Source: CAYQEC01 sp964416425 (GTDB lineage Bacteria; Actinomycetota; Acidimicrobiia; Spongiisociales; UBA5794). Taken from it: a stretch of 64,000 nt of DNA. Below are positions 1-6,760 of the stretch, one piece after another; position 1 is the stretch's first letter; each line of letters opens with the position of its first letter. A program made the position numbers and the translations under genes. The notes beneath the pieces are model-generated. The model was not told the DNA's origin. It worked only from the letters and a program-made list of their open reading frames with translations, and searched no databases. The stretch covers positions 1-64,000 of the forward strand of contig CAYQEC010000001.1 of the NCBI GenBank assembly GCA_964416425.1, in the 5' to 3' direction.

Positions 1-56
1 GTTTAGGTCCTGGTGGGCGCAAGCCCTTGTGGGTTCGAGTCCCACCGCCCGCACCA
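1..56 (+). tRNA. tRNA-Leu (anticodon TAG), 3' part only
   Basis: The window opens at the last base of the 5' anticodon stem. The loop TTTAGGT (2-8) gives anticodon TAG at 4-6. A long variable arm with hairpin GGGC-GCAA-GCCC (15-26) makes this a class II tRNA. The T arm is GTGGG-TTCGAGT-CCCAC (29-45), followed by acceptor strand CGCCCGC (46-52), discriminator A53 and an encoded CCA. A73 and anticodon TAG fit leucine, not serine. The D arm and 5' acceptor strand lie outside the window. Confidence 0.9.
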
Positions 57-114
57 TTGCCGCCGCAGAAGGTTCTCAGCCCCGGTCGTTCGTGGCCCCG
101 GTCCCCGTCGAGCC

Positions 115-1203
115 CTATCCGGTCACGTTGAAGTACACCGTGAGCAACGTCTCCTCGCAGTCCGAACTCGCGGCCACGGTACGGCACAATACGCCGTGAT
201 ACTCTCCCGTCGCCGCCCCGGAGATGGGCATCGCGGGCGTCACCGCGGTCAAGAACATCCCGTCGTATTCATAATCGATCGAGGTTCCGGGAACCTGCGA
301 TCCCTCCGAATCGAACCAGCGGAAGCGCCACTGCTCGTACTCAACGAGACATTTCCACGGCTCGATCGGATCGGGAATGCAGTAGTCGGGGGGCAGGAGA
401 GAGGCCTCGATCCTGACTTGGGCCTCGGCGGCCGCCTGCGGGTAGGAACAGGTACCCGTCGAGCTGGAGCATCCGAGGAACGCCCAGCCGCTCCCCGACT
501 GCGGGTGATCCGTCCCGGGCAGCGTGGTCGTCGTCGTCGTCGTGTCATCCGGCGGGGGCGGAGTGATCGGCGTCAGCCCCAGAGCCCTCGTGAGGAACGA
601 CGCCATCTGATCCCGCTTGACGAGATCGCCGGGACAATAGAGGTCGTTCGTGGGCGGGTTGCATCCCAACGTGACCCCGGCCTGGGCGATTGCGTTGATG
701 TCCGCCTCGAAGACCGAAGCATCGTCGTCCGTGAAGTAGTCGGTATCGGCACCCGGATAGGCGAAAGCCCGGCGTAGGAACGCCGCCATCTGCCCCCGGG
801 TGACATAACCCTCGGGACAGAATCGATCGTTGTCCGGCGGATTGCAGCCCAGGGTGATCCCGGCGGCGGCCAGCCTGGCGATGTCCTCTTCGAAGATCGA
901 AGCGTCGTCGTCGACGAACGAGTTGCCGCCTCCATCGTCGGTCAGGCCCAGAGCCCGCACCAGGAATGCCGCCATCTGGCCGCGGCTCACGGATGCATCG
1001 GGACAGAATCGGTCATTGACGGGAGGATTGCAGCCCCTGGTGACACCCGCTTCGGCAATCGCCTCGATGCTCGCCTCGTGAACGTTGCCGTCGTCGTCGA
1101 CGAACGATCCACCGGGGGGAAGCGATGCGGCAAATGCCACGCTTACCCCAAGCAGCAGGCAGAGGGCCATCCCAACAGCCAGAAGACGCCGTGTCACTGC
1201 CAT
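115..1203 (-). CDS. secreted protein with three cysteine-bearing SLH repeats
   Basis: The protein has an N-terminal signal sequence (TRRLLAVGMALCLLLGV, then AFAA). Three S-layer-homology-type repeats follow, each of the form F.DDD.S.FE.DI..LA.AGIT.GCNPP.ND.FCP...V.RGQMAAFL.RAL. A Thr-rich linker (DDTTTTTTTLPG) leads to a Cys-rich C-terminal domain of about 120 residues that I do not recognise. It is probably exported and held on the cell surface through the SLH repeats. ATG 1203 is abutted by AAGGGG, so GTG 1197 (6 nt further in) may be the true start. The same repeat type occurs in the genes at 6761 and 16338. Confidence 0.8.
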   Translation of the reverse strand: MAVTRRLLAVGMALCLLLGVSVAFAASLPPGGSFVDDDGNVHEASIEAIAEAGVTRGCNPPVNDRFCPDASVSRGQMAAFLVRALGLTDDGGGNSFVDDDASIFEEDIARLAAAGITLGCNPPDNDRFCPEGYVTRGQMAAFLRRAFAYPGADTDYFTDDDASVFEADINAIAQAGVTLGCNPPTNDLYCPGDLVKRDQMASFLTRALGLTPITPPPPDDTTTTTTTLPGTDHPQSGSGWAFLGCSSSTGTCSYPQAAAEAQVRIEASLLPPDYCIPDPIEPWKCLVEYEQWRFRWFDSEGSQVPGTSIDYEYDGMFLTAVTPAMPISGAATGEYHGVLCRTVAASSDCEETLLTVYFNVTG

Positions 1204-1399
1204 CCCCTTCTGCTGAGAGACCGAGTCTACCGGGGGGCCATGGCGCGCTGCAGATCGGACGCAGAAGAACGTTCCAGACCTCGAGCGGCGGCGGCGCCAC
1301 GTCGACATCGCTCGAATCGGTGCAGAGGATGCGGGTGCAGCCAACGTTGACGAGCCCCACCGCCCGCGCCGGGCGCCCCGCCACGAGAGGGTCTGCCCC

Positions 1400-1972
1400 T
1401 CACCCCACCTCGATGACGATGCGACCGTCGCCGCGGCACGACGGCGCCGGGCACGACGACACCGCGGCAATCAGGTCGAAGCCGGCGCGGAAGGTGATCC
1501 CGTCCCCCGGCTGAGAGGGCGGCGGCCGCACCTCGAGGTCGCCTTCGTCACCGATCACCACGTGCATGAAGACGTTGAAGGGCGCCGGTATGGCGTCCGC
1601 CCCGATCGACCACGGAGCCAGCGAGGACACCAAGTTGTCGAGACAGTTGGGCGCGTCCATCCAGCCGTACTGGATGCGGTACATCTCCCGGCTGCAGGCC
1701 GGGTGCAGCATGTCGTGGACACCGACGTCGTCGGATTCGACCATCAGCATGGCCCTGCTGCGATTCGAGTACAGCGCCTGGCCGGGGGCCGGACACAGCG
1801 ACCCGTTGTAGTCGAGGGTGCGGCCACCGGAGAACCACTCGCCGTGATCCCCGGCGGCGAAGACGACCAGGTCTGCCACCTGACCTCCCCCGACGTCGAC
1901 GATCCGCAAGGACTCCCCGGCCGAGACGGTGAAGCCGATCCCGCCTGCCGGAGCCACCGCCAGCTGCTTCAC
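1400..1972 (-). CDS. DUF1989 (urea carboxylase-associated) family protein
   Basis: The 190-residue product matches the DUF1989 family: an N-terminal beta-rich part (IVDVGGGQVADLVVF), a central block with Cys and His (MLHPACSREMY, DAPNCLDNL) and FNVFMHVVIG. In other bacteria such proteins accompany urea or guanidine carboxylase genes; their chemistry is not settled, and none of those partners is here. The GTG start at 1972 has AGGAA about 9 nt upstream. The gene begins 9 nt after the stop of the ABC ATPase gene, so the two are probably one transcript. The 3' end overlaps no confident gene. Confidence 0.8.
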   Translation of the reverse strand: MKQLAVAPAGGIGFTVSAGESLRIVDVGGGQVADLVVFAAGDHGEWFSGGRTLDYNGSLCPAPGQALYSNRSRAMLMVESDDVGVHDMLHPACSREMYRIQYGWMDAPNCLDNLVSSLAPWSIGADAIPAPFNVFMHVVIGDEGDLEVRPPPSQPGDGITFRAGFDLIAAVSSCPAPSCRGDGRIVIEVG

Positions 1973-1981
1973 GCCGGGTTC

Positions 1982-3061
1982 CTAGGGAAACCGGCCGAGT
2001 TGCCCCGGAAGGGCGACACCGTCTTCACCAAACACGTGGCCCCTGACGAAACCCAAGGCAAGCCGCGACCCGACGGCCGAGGCCGGTGCCCTGGACCGCA
2101 TCACCACCTGCTCCCCTGCCACCTCCATCGTCACCAAGCGATGCGCCCCCAGATCCTCGACGCCCGAGACGGTACCGATCGTCGACGAGCCCTCGTCGAC
2201 GACGATGTCCTCCGGCCGCACCCCCACCAGGACCGTGCCTCCGACACGGCGCTCGAGGTCCGGCATCCAGGCTCGCACCCGCAGGCTCCCGCGCCGCAGC
2301 CAGAACCCGCCGCCGCCGCGCTCGACGGCCAGCTCGATCATATTCATGGGGGGCGAGCCGACGAAGGTGGCGACGAAACGATTGGCCGGGTGGTCGTAGA
2401 CCTCCATCGGCGGCCCGACCTGCTGCACCCGGCCGTCCCCGATCACCACCATGCGATCACCCTGGGCCATCGCCTCCTCGGGATCGTTGGTGCCGTACAG
2501 CGTGGTGACCCCGTAGCCCTGCTGGATGAGCTTCAGCTCATGCCGCATCGTGACCCGGTGGGACGGTTCGATGTTCGCCAGCGGCTCGTCCATCAGGAAC
2601 AGGCTCGGCACCCGCACCATGCAGCGGGCGATCTGGGCGAGGTGTCGCTGCCCCTCCGAGAGCTGCTGCGGCATGGCGGTCTCCACGCTCTGCAAGGACC
2701 TGGCTCGCACCTCGGCGTCGACCCGACGCTTGATCTCCTCCGGCGCCATCTTGCGGATCCGCAGCGGGAACCCGACGTTGCGGCTCACGTTCATGCGCGG
2801 GTAGAGGACCGCTTGCTGGAACACCATGGCGACGTTGCGCTCGTGGGGTTCGACGTCGTTGACGACCTCCCCGTCGAACACGATCGCCCCCCGTTCGGGC
2901 CGCTCCAGGCCGGCAAGGAGCCGCAGCAGGGTCGTCTTGCCGGACCCCGACGGACCGATGACGGTGACCAGCTCGCCGTCGGCCAGATCGAAGGAGACGT
3001 CGTCGAGCACGACGTAGTCGCCGTACCGGAACCCCACATGATCGAGGAGCACGTCCGCCAT
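1982..3061 (-). CDS. orphan MalK/UgpC-like ABC transporter ATPase with altered motifs
   Basis: The 359-residue ATPase has Walker A GPSGSGKTT near residue 38, Walker B LFLMDEPLANI, and a C-terminal OB-type (TOBE) regulatory region of the MalK class. Three motifs are unusual: the signature reads LSEGQ rather than LSGGQ, the D-loop reads ANIEP, and the switch position reads TLYGTND where MalK has VTHD, so the switch histidine appears to be Asn. No permease or binding protein lies nearby, only the DUF1989 gene. A TAGACT box lies 9 nt before the ATG, and GGGGAG also precedes it. It could energise a distant permease or be regulatory. Confidence 0.85.
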   Translation of the reverse strand: MADVLLDHVGFRYGDYVVLDDVSFDLADGELVTVIGPSGSGKTTLLRLLAGLERPERGAIVFDGEVVNDVEPHERNVAMVFQQAVLYPRMNVSRNVGFPLRIRKMAPEEIKRRVDAEVRARSLQSVETAMPQQLSEGQRHLAQIARCMVRVPSLFLMDEPLANIEPSHRVTMRHELKLIQQGYGVTTLYGTNDPEEAMAQGDRMVVIGDGRVQQVGPPMEVYDHPANRFVATFVGSPPMNMIELAVERGGGGFWLRRGSLRVRAWMPDLERRVGGTVLVGVRPEDIVVDEGSSTIGTVSGVEDLGAHRLVTMEVAGEQVVMRSRAPASAVGSRLALGFVRGHVFGEDGVALPGQLGRFP

Positions 3062-3070
3062 GTCTCCCCG

Positions 3071-3076
3071 AGTCTA
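3071..3076 (-). promoter_or_regulatory. -10 box of the orphan ABC ATPase gene
   Basis: TAGACT on the minus strand, 9 nt before ATG 3061. A transcript from it would start at or next to the start codon. GGGGAG lies in the same gap, so a short leader is also possible. Confidence 0.45.
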
Positions 3077-3248
3077 TGCACGCCGCAGGCGCCGCCCGGG
3101 GGTCCGACGGGAGACGCCGCCTCGGGTTCGGTCCCGACCGGCCGCGCCGCCCGACCGGCGGGACTAGTGCTCGTGGCATCCCGCTGAACCATGCTCGATG
3201 ATCCGACGCCCGATGCCGACCTATTGAGGAGGAACCGAAAGGCACCCG

Positions 3249-3476
3249 ATGCACTCCGACCGCCTCCAGACAGCCCTCGACCGGCTCGAAGCGCGTCGGG
3301 TCGAGATCGAACGCCAGATCATCTCTGACCTCGAGTCCCAGTTCTCCCTGCTCGAGAATGGCATCCAAACCGACAGCCTGACCTCGCCGGCAGCAGGCGC
3401 AACTCCCGAGGTCTTCACCGCAGCCGACAATCCCACCGCCAACGACACCCACACCACGTTCTGCTGGAGCGACTGA
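3249..3476 (+). CDS. small acidic hypothetical protein (75 aa)
   Basis: The reading frame starts at an ATG with AAAGG 6 nt upstream and a stronger GAGGAGGAA (3226-3234) further back. The N-terminal 45 residues look like an amphipathic helix (LQTALDRLEARRVEIERQ); the C-terminal 30 are Thr/Ala/Pro rich and end in TTFCWSD. That tail recalls a small ribosomally made precursor peptide, but no processing enzyme is nearby, so this is only a resemblance. A terminator-like hairpin follows 27 nt after the stop, which supports a separate short transcript. I do not recognise a family. Confidence 0.5.
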   Translation: MHSDRLQTALDRLEARRVEIERQIISDLESQFSLLENGIQTDSLTSPAAGATPEVFTAADNPTANDTHTTFCWSD

Positions 3477-3502
3477 ACCAAGTTCACACCGTGCGCCGCA
3501 AG

Positions 3503-3528
3503 GATCCCGGCCTGAGGAGGCCGGGATC
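3503..3528 (+). terminator. 10-bp perfect hairpin after the 75-aa gene
   Basis: GATCCCGGCC (3503-3512), loop TGAGGA, GGCCGGGATC (3519-3528). There is no T tract, which is common for terminators in GC-rich actinobacteria. Confidence 0.6.
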
Positions 3529-3566
3529 ATGCGTTGTGGGGAGACACCCGGACGGCGGCCACCACC

Positions 3567-3572
3567 TACGCT
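3567..3572 (+). promoter_or_regulatory. -10 box of the DUF983 gene, leaderless arrangement
   Basis: TACGCT followed by the 6 nt GCTGCC and then ATG 3579. No ribosome binding site is possible in this gap. Confidence 0.5.
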
Positions 3573-3578
3573 GCTGCC

Positions 3579-3962
3579 ATGACGACGGGCCGACTCCTGC
3601 TCCGCGGTCTCACCCTGCGCTGCCCGGTTTGCGGTCAGGGCGGCCTGTTCCGTCACTGGTTCACCATGGTGGAGCGTTGCCCGCGGTAGGGGCTCCGGTT
3701 CGAGCGCATCGACGGGCATTTCACCGGGGCGCTCGGTCTCAACACCATCGTCGGCGTCCTCGCGGTCTGCCTGGCACTGGTGATCGGAGTCGCCGTCACG
3801 CTGCCCGAGATCCCGGTGGCGGGACTGGTCGCCCTCGTGGCCACGATCGGGGTGGTCGTTCCCCTCGCCTGCTACCCGTTCTCGAAGACCGTGTGGACCG
3901 CCATCGACCTCCGCATGCGGCCGCTCGAGCCTGGGGAAGTGCGCCCGGAGTACCTGCCATGA
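3579..3962 (+). pseudogene. DUF983 membrane protein interrupted by an in-frame TAG
   Basis: One reading frame of 128 codons encodes a complete DUF983 protein. It has a zinc ribbon (CPVCGQGGLF ... CP), then FERIDGHFTGALGLN, then two membrane helices (IVGVLAVCLALVIGVAVTL and VAGLVALVATIGVVVPLA). Codon 37 (3687-3689) is TAG. It stands where the family has the last Cys of the second CPxC knuckle: Cys-Pro-Arg-[stop]-Gly-Leu-Arg-Phe. Both sides remain in frame and well conserved, so the lesion is recent, a sequencing error, or readthrough. TGC to TAG needs two substitutions. An unbroken homologue would be about 127 residues. Confidence 0.75.
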
Positions 3963-3989
3963 GCCGATTGATCGGCCGTCACCGCCCGA

Positions 3990-4592
3990 TCAGTCGGTAG
4001 GACCCACCTCGCTCGCCAGCTCGGCCGCCAGCGCGGCGAGAGCCAGGGCACGGTGGCTGATACGGCTCTTCTCCCCGGGCGGATGCTCGGCGAGCGTCCG
4101 GGCGCCGATGACAAAGACGGGGTCGTAGCCGAATCCCTCGCTCCCCTTCCGCTCCAGCCCGATCGATCCCTCCAGGACCCCCTCGACGGTCAACTCGGCG
4201 CCGGCGGCGTCGACCACGGCGATGACCGTGCGGAAGCGGGCGCCGCGGTCGGCCACCCCCTCCATCATCCCCAGCAGCTTGGTCACGTTCTGCTCGTAGC
4301 TGGCGTCCGGGCCGGCGAACCGGGCGGCCCGCACCCCCGGGGCGCCGCCGAGGGCGTCGACCTCGAGCCCGGTGTCGTCGGCGAGGGCGGCCAGCCCGGT
4401 GGAGTCCCGCACCGCCCGCGCCTTGAGGAGGGCGTTCCCCTCCAGGGTGTCCTCGGTCTCGGCCACGTCGGGCCAGTCGACCCCCCGCACCACCTCGATG
4501 CCGAGATCGAGCGCCGCCAGCACCTCTTCCACCTCGCGCACCTTGTCCGGGTTCTTGGAGGCCACCACCACCCGCGCCAGATCCACGTTCAC
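3990..4592 (-). CDS. rdgB: RdgB/HAM1-family non-canonical purine NTP pyrophosphatase
   Basis: The product (about 200 aa) should hydrolyse dITP, XTP and related NTPs to monophosphates and so sanitise the nucleotide pool. Family motifs are VVVASKNPDKVREVEEVL at the N terminus, ALADDTGLEVDALGGAPGVRAAR, GFGYDPVF near residue 150, and EKSRISHRALAL at the C terminus. The GTG at 4592 overlaps the rph stop as GTGA, which indicates translational coupling; the next GTG (4586) is a weaker alternative. rph-rdgB adjacency is widespread in actinobacteria. It is the last gene of the four-gene minus-strand operon. Confidence 0.95.
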   Translation of the reverse strand: MNVDLARVVVASKNPDKVREVEEVLAALDLGIEVVRGVDWPDVAETEDTLEGNALLKARAVRDSTGLAALADDTGLEVDALGGAPGVRAARFAGPDASYEQNVTKLLGMMEGVADRGARFRTVIAVVDAAGAELTVEGVLEGSIGLERKGSEGFGYDPVFVIGARTLAEHPPGEKSRISHRALALAALAAELASEVGPTD

Positions 4593-5293
4593 GCCTCCCG
4601 GGCGGCTCGCTGCCGTTCCACCAGCGAAGCGACGCCCACGGTGGCGAGATCGAGCATGCGGTCGAGCTGACCCCGATCGAAGGCGGCGCCCTCGGCCGTT
4701 CCCTGCACCTCGATCAGCTTCCCCGAGCCGGTCATGACCACGTTGCAGTCGACGTCGGCGGCGACGTCCTCGGCGTAGTCCAGATCGAGCAGGGCATCCC
4801 CCCCGAGCAAGCCGACGGACACCGCCGCCACGTGGTCGACGATCGGGCTGCGGTCGAGCGTCCCGCGCTCGACCAGCACGTCGCAGGCGTCGGCGAGAGC
4901 GACCCAGGCCCCGGTGATGGCTGCGGTGCGGGTTCCCCCGTCGGCCTGCAGCACGTCGCAGTCGACCCGGGCCGTGATCTGGGACATGGCGGAGAGATCG
5001 ACCGCCGCTCGCAGCGACCTGCCGATGAGCCGCTGGATCTCCTTGGTGCGCCCCCCGCTGATCGAGCGGCGCGGGATCCGCTCGTTCCCGGAGCCGGGCA
5101 GCATGGCGTATTCGGCTGTCACCCAGCCCCGGTCGCCGTTGCGGAGCCACGGCGGCACGTCGAGATCGAGGGACACGGTGCAGAGGACGCGGGTGCGCCC
5201 CACCTCGATCAGCACCGAGCCCGGGGTCATCTCGGTGTAACCACGGTGCAACACCACCGGGCGCAACTCGTCGGGACGCCGCCCTTCTCGCAT
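4589..5293 (-). CDS. rph: ribonuclease PH
   Basis: Phosphorolytic 3'-5' exoribonuclease that trims tRNA 3' ends. The full family length is present, with recognisable blocks RPDELRPVVLHRGYTEMTPG at the N terminus, GWVTAEYAMLPGSGNERIPR, the phosphate-site region SGGRTKEIQRLIGRSLRA, DCDVLQADGGTRTAAITGA and the C-terminal MTGSGKLIEVQGTAEGAAF. I placed the start at ATG 5293: GAGGAG lies about 10 nt upstream, and a GGAGGT also abuts the ATG. A GTG 18 nt upstream would overlap that binding site. It lies 23 nt after the hydrolase gene and overlaps rdgB by 4 nt. Confidence 0.95.
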   Translation of the reverse strand: MREGRRPDELRPVVLHRGYTEMTPGSVLIEVGRTRVLCTVSLDLDVPPWLRNGDRGWVTAEYAMLPGSGNERIPRRSISGGRTKEIQRLIGRSLRAAVDLSAMSQITARVDCDVLQADGGTRTAAITGAWVALADACDVLVERGTLDRSPIVDHVAAVSVGLLGGDALLDLDYAEDVAADVDCNVVMTGSGKLIEVQGTAEGAAFDRGQLDRMLDLATVGVASLVERQRAAREA

Positions 5294-5316
5294 ACCTCCG
5301 CCTCTCCTCACTTGCC

Positions 5317-6066
5317 TCAGATCGTGAACACGGCGCCGGGGAGGGCCAGCTCCGGCACCCGGCCGTAGCTGCCGGCCGCCTCGGCCACCGACCGCCGGGT
5401 GTCAAGCGTAGGCCCGATGTGGGTCAGGATCAGACGGTCGGCGGCGGCGCCGGCCGCGATCTCGCCGGCCTCGTCCGCCGTCAGATGGTAGGGGTAGTCA
5501 CGGTCGGCGCCGGGACCCTGCAGGGTGGCCTCGCAGAGCAGCACATCGGCGCCGACCGACAGCGCCTCCAGGCCGCCGCCGGGCCCGGTGTCGCCGCTGT
5601 AGACGAGGGAGCGCCCCCCGGCCTCGAAGCGGATCGTAAGGGCGGGCACCGGATGGGCCGCGGTGGCGAATCGCATCTCGATCGATCCGATCCGTGCCGT
5701 GGCCCCGTCACCGACCTCGCTGAAGGCGAGTACCTGACGAAAACGGTGATCGGCACCGGCGCGGGCGAACGCCGCCAGGTGCTCGGCTGCCCGCTCCGGC
5801 ACGAACACCGGGACCGGACCGCCGCTCCCGGGTCCGTGCTCCAGGTAGCCGTAGAGGGCGAACAGGTCGATGCAGTGATCGGTGTGGATGTGGCTGATCA
5901 CGACCGCGTCGAGATCGTCCGGGTCGACCGCGTCGAGCAGGGCCAGGAACGTGCCGCTCCCGGCATCACACCAGATCCGCGTCCCCTCGTGGTGCAGCAG
6001 GTACCCGGAGGCCGGGTTGCCGGCCACCGGGCAGGCGGCCGAGCAGCCGAGCACCGTCAGGTCCAT
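5317..6066 (-). CDS. metallo-beta-lactamase-fold hydrolase (Rv1339-like)
   Basis: The 249-residue protein has the metal-binding motif HIHTDH near residue 59, a second His in TAAHPVPALTIRF, the bridging Asp in VYSGDTGPG and a C-terminal His in LILTHIGP: a complete two-metal site of the RNase Z/ElaC-like branch. It sits immediately before rph-rdgB. In Mycobacterium the gene in that place (Rv1339) has been described as an atypical cyclic-nucleotide phosphodiesterase. By position and motif that is the best guess here, but the substrate cannot be read from sequence. Its start overlaps the preceding JAMM gene by 10 nt. Confidence 0.85.
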   Translation of the reverse strand: MDLTVLGCSAACPVAGNPASGYLLHHEGTRIWCDAGSGTFLALLDAVDPDDLDAVVISHIHTDHCIDLFALYGYLEHGPGSGGPVPVFVPERAAEHLAAFARAGADHRFRQVLAFSEVGDGATARIGSIEMRFATAAHPVPALTIRFEAGGRSLVYSGDTGPGGGLEALSVGADVLLCEATLQGPGADRDYPYHLTADEAGEIAAGAAADRLILTHIGPTLDTRRSVAEAAGSYGRVPELALPGAVFTI

Positions 6067-6689
6067 TGGGGGACCCTACCGGTGGTCACGGGGACCTCGC
6101 GCACCTTCCCGTCTCGGATCCGGAAGGCACGCAGCTCCGGCCTGCCCACCACTGGCCCCACGATGAGGTAGAGCCATTCGGGGTCGAGGGCGCCGGCGAC
6201 GTCCTCTTCCGAGGGGACCGCCGGTGACACCGGGTGCGAGTGGAAGACTCCGAGAAGGCGCTGCCCGGCCGCCTCGGCCCGGCGCCAGATGGCGTGGTGG
6301 GCCACGGGATCGACGGTGAAGCGGGAGGGTGAATGCTGCACGTTCTCGGCGGGGTGGGCGGCCAGCACGGTCCCGGCCGCGTTGCCGGAGAGGAGCCCGC
6401 ACGCCTCCTCGGGCAGGCAGCGACGGGCATGCTCGAGGACGATCCGGGTGACGTCGCGGGCGACGAGCACGCTCTCGGGCTCGCCGAGCACGGTGCGTGC
6501 CTCCCCGACCCTGCCGGCAGGGACTTCGAGGCGGACCCGGTAGGAGGCGAAGAATCCGGGGTTGAGGCCGCCTTCGTCGTCGGCCCGGACCGCCGACCGG
6601 ATCCCGGCGGCGGCGAGCACGGCATGACCCACCTCGGCGTCACCGCGGGTGAGGTAGACGCCAACCGTGACCAGGCGATCGTCTTCCAT
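6057..6689 (-). CDS. JAMM/Mov34 metalloprotease fused to an N-terminal DUF2007-like domain
   Basis: The C-terminal 130 residues form a complete JAMM protease: the conserved Glu (LPEEACGLLSG), FHSHPVSPAVPSEED with the H-x-H...S-x-x-D zinc site, and the end of the fold at LRAFRIRDG. In Mycobacterium the neighbouring Mec protease removes cysteine from the carrier CysO. The first 70 residues (VGVYLTRGDAEVGHAVLAAA ... YRVRLEVPAGRVGEARTVL) look like a DUF2007 signal-transducing domain, an unusual partner. No CysO-like carrier or CysM gene is next to it. First gene of the operon through rdgB; a TAGCGT box ends 8 nt before the ATG. Confidence 0.85.
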   Translation of the reverse strand: MEDDRLVTVGVYLTRGDAEVGHAVLAAAGIRSAVRADDEGGLNPGFFASYRVRLEVPAGRVGEARTVLGEPESVLVARDVTRIVLEHARRCLPEEACGLLSGNAAGTVLAAHPAENVQHSPSRFTVDPVAHHAIWRRAEAAGQRLLGVFHSHPVSPAVPSEEDVAGALDPEWLYLIVGPVVGRPELRAFRIRDGKVREVPVTTGRVPQWT

Positions 6690-6697
6690 CGAGCATC

Positions 6698-6703
6698 ACG
6701 CTA
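6698..6703 (-). promoter_or_regulatory. -10 box for the JAMM-hydrolase-rph-rdgB operon
   Basis: TAGCGT on the minus strand, 8 nt from ATG 6689, with no purine-rich binding site in between. Confidence 0.5.
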
Positions 6704-6712
6704 CCCGGACGC

Positions 6713-6747
6713 GAAGACGCGCCGGGCGAGATGCCCGGCGCGTCTTC
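6713..6747 (-). terminator. 15-bp perfect hairpin after the SLH-LRR gene
   Basis: GAAGACGCGCCGGGC (6713-6727), loop GAGAT, GCCCGGCGCGTCTTC (6733-6747). It begins 14 nt beyond the stop of the 6761-9166 gene and separates it from the downstream operon. No T tract follows. Confidence 0.7.
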
Positions 6748-6760
6748 CGTCTTCGTCACC

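Noticed and set aside
115..1203. SLH repeats of the surface genes as a mobile or insertion element
   Set aside because: No inverted ends, transposase or target duplication; the repeats are coding modules.
1562..3187. 541-codon open frame on the plus strand opposite the ABC ATPase and DUF1989 genes
   Set aside because: Its product is rich in His, Arg, Pro and Gln without motifs, as expected for an antisense shadow in GC-rich DNA; the minus-strand genes have clear domains.
3687..3689. Amber recoding (pyrrolysine-like) in DUF983
   Set aside because: No recoding machinery or downstream signal is seen, and TAG is used as a normal stop elsewhere (for example 115-117 and 1982-1984).
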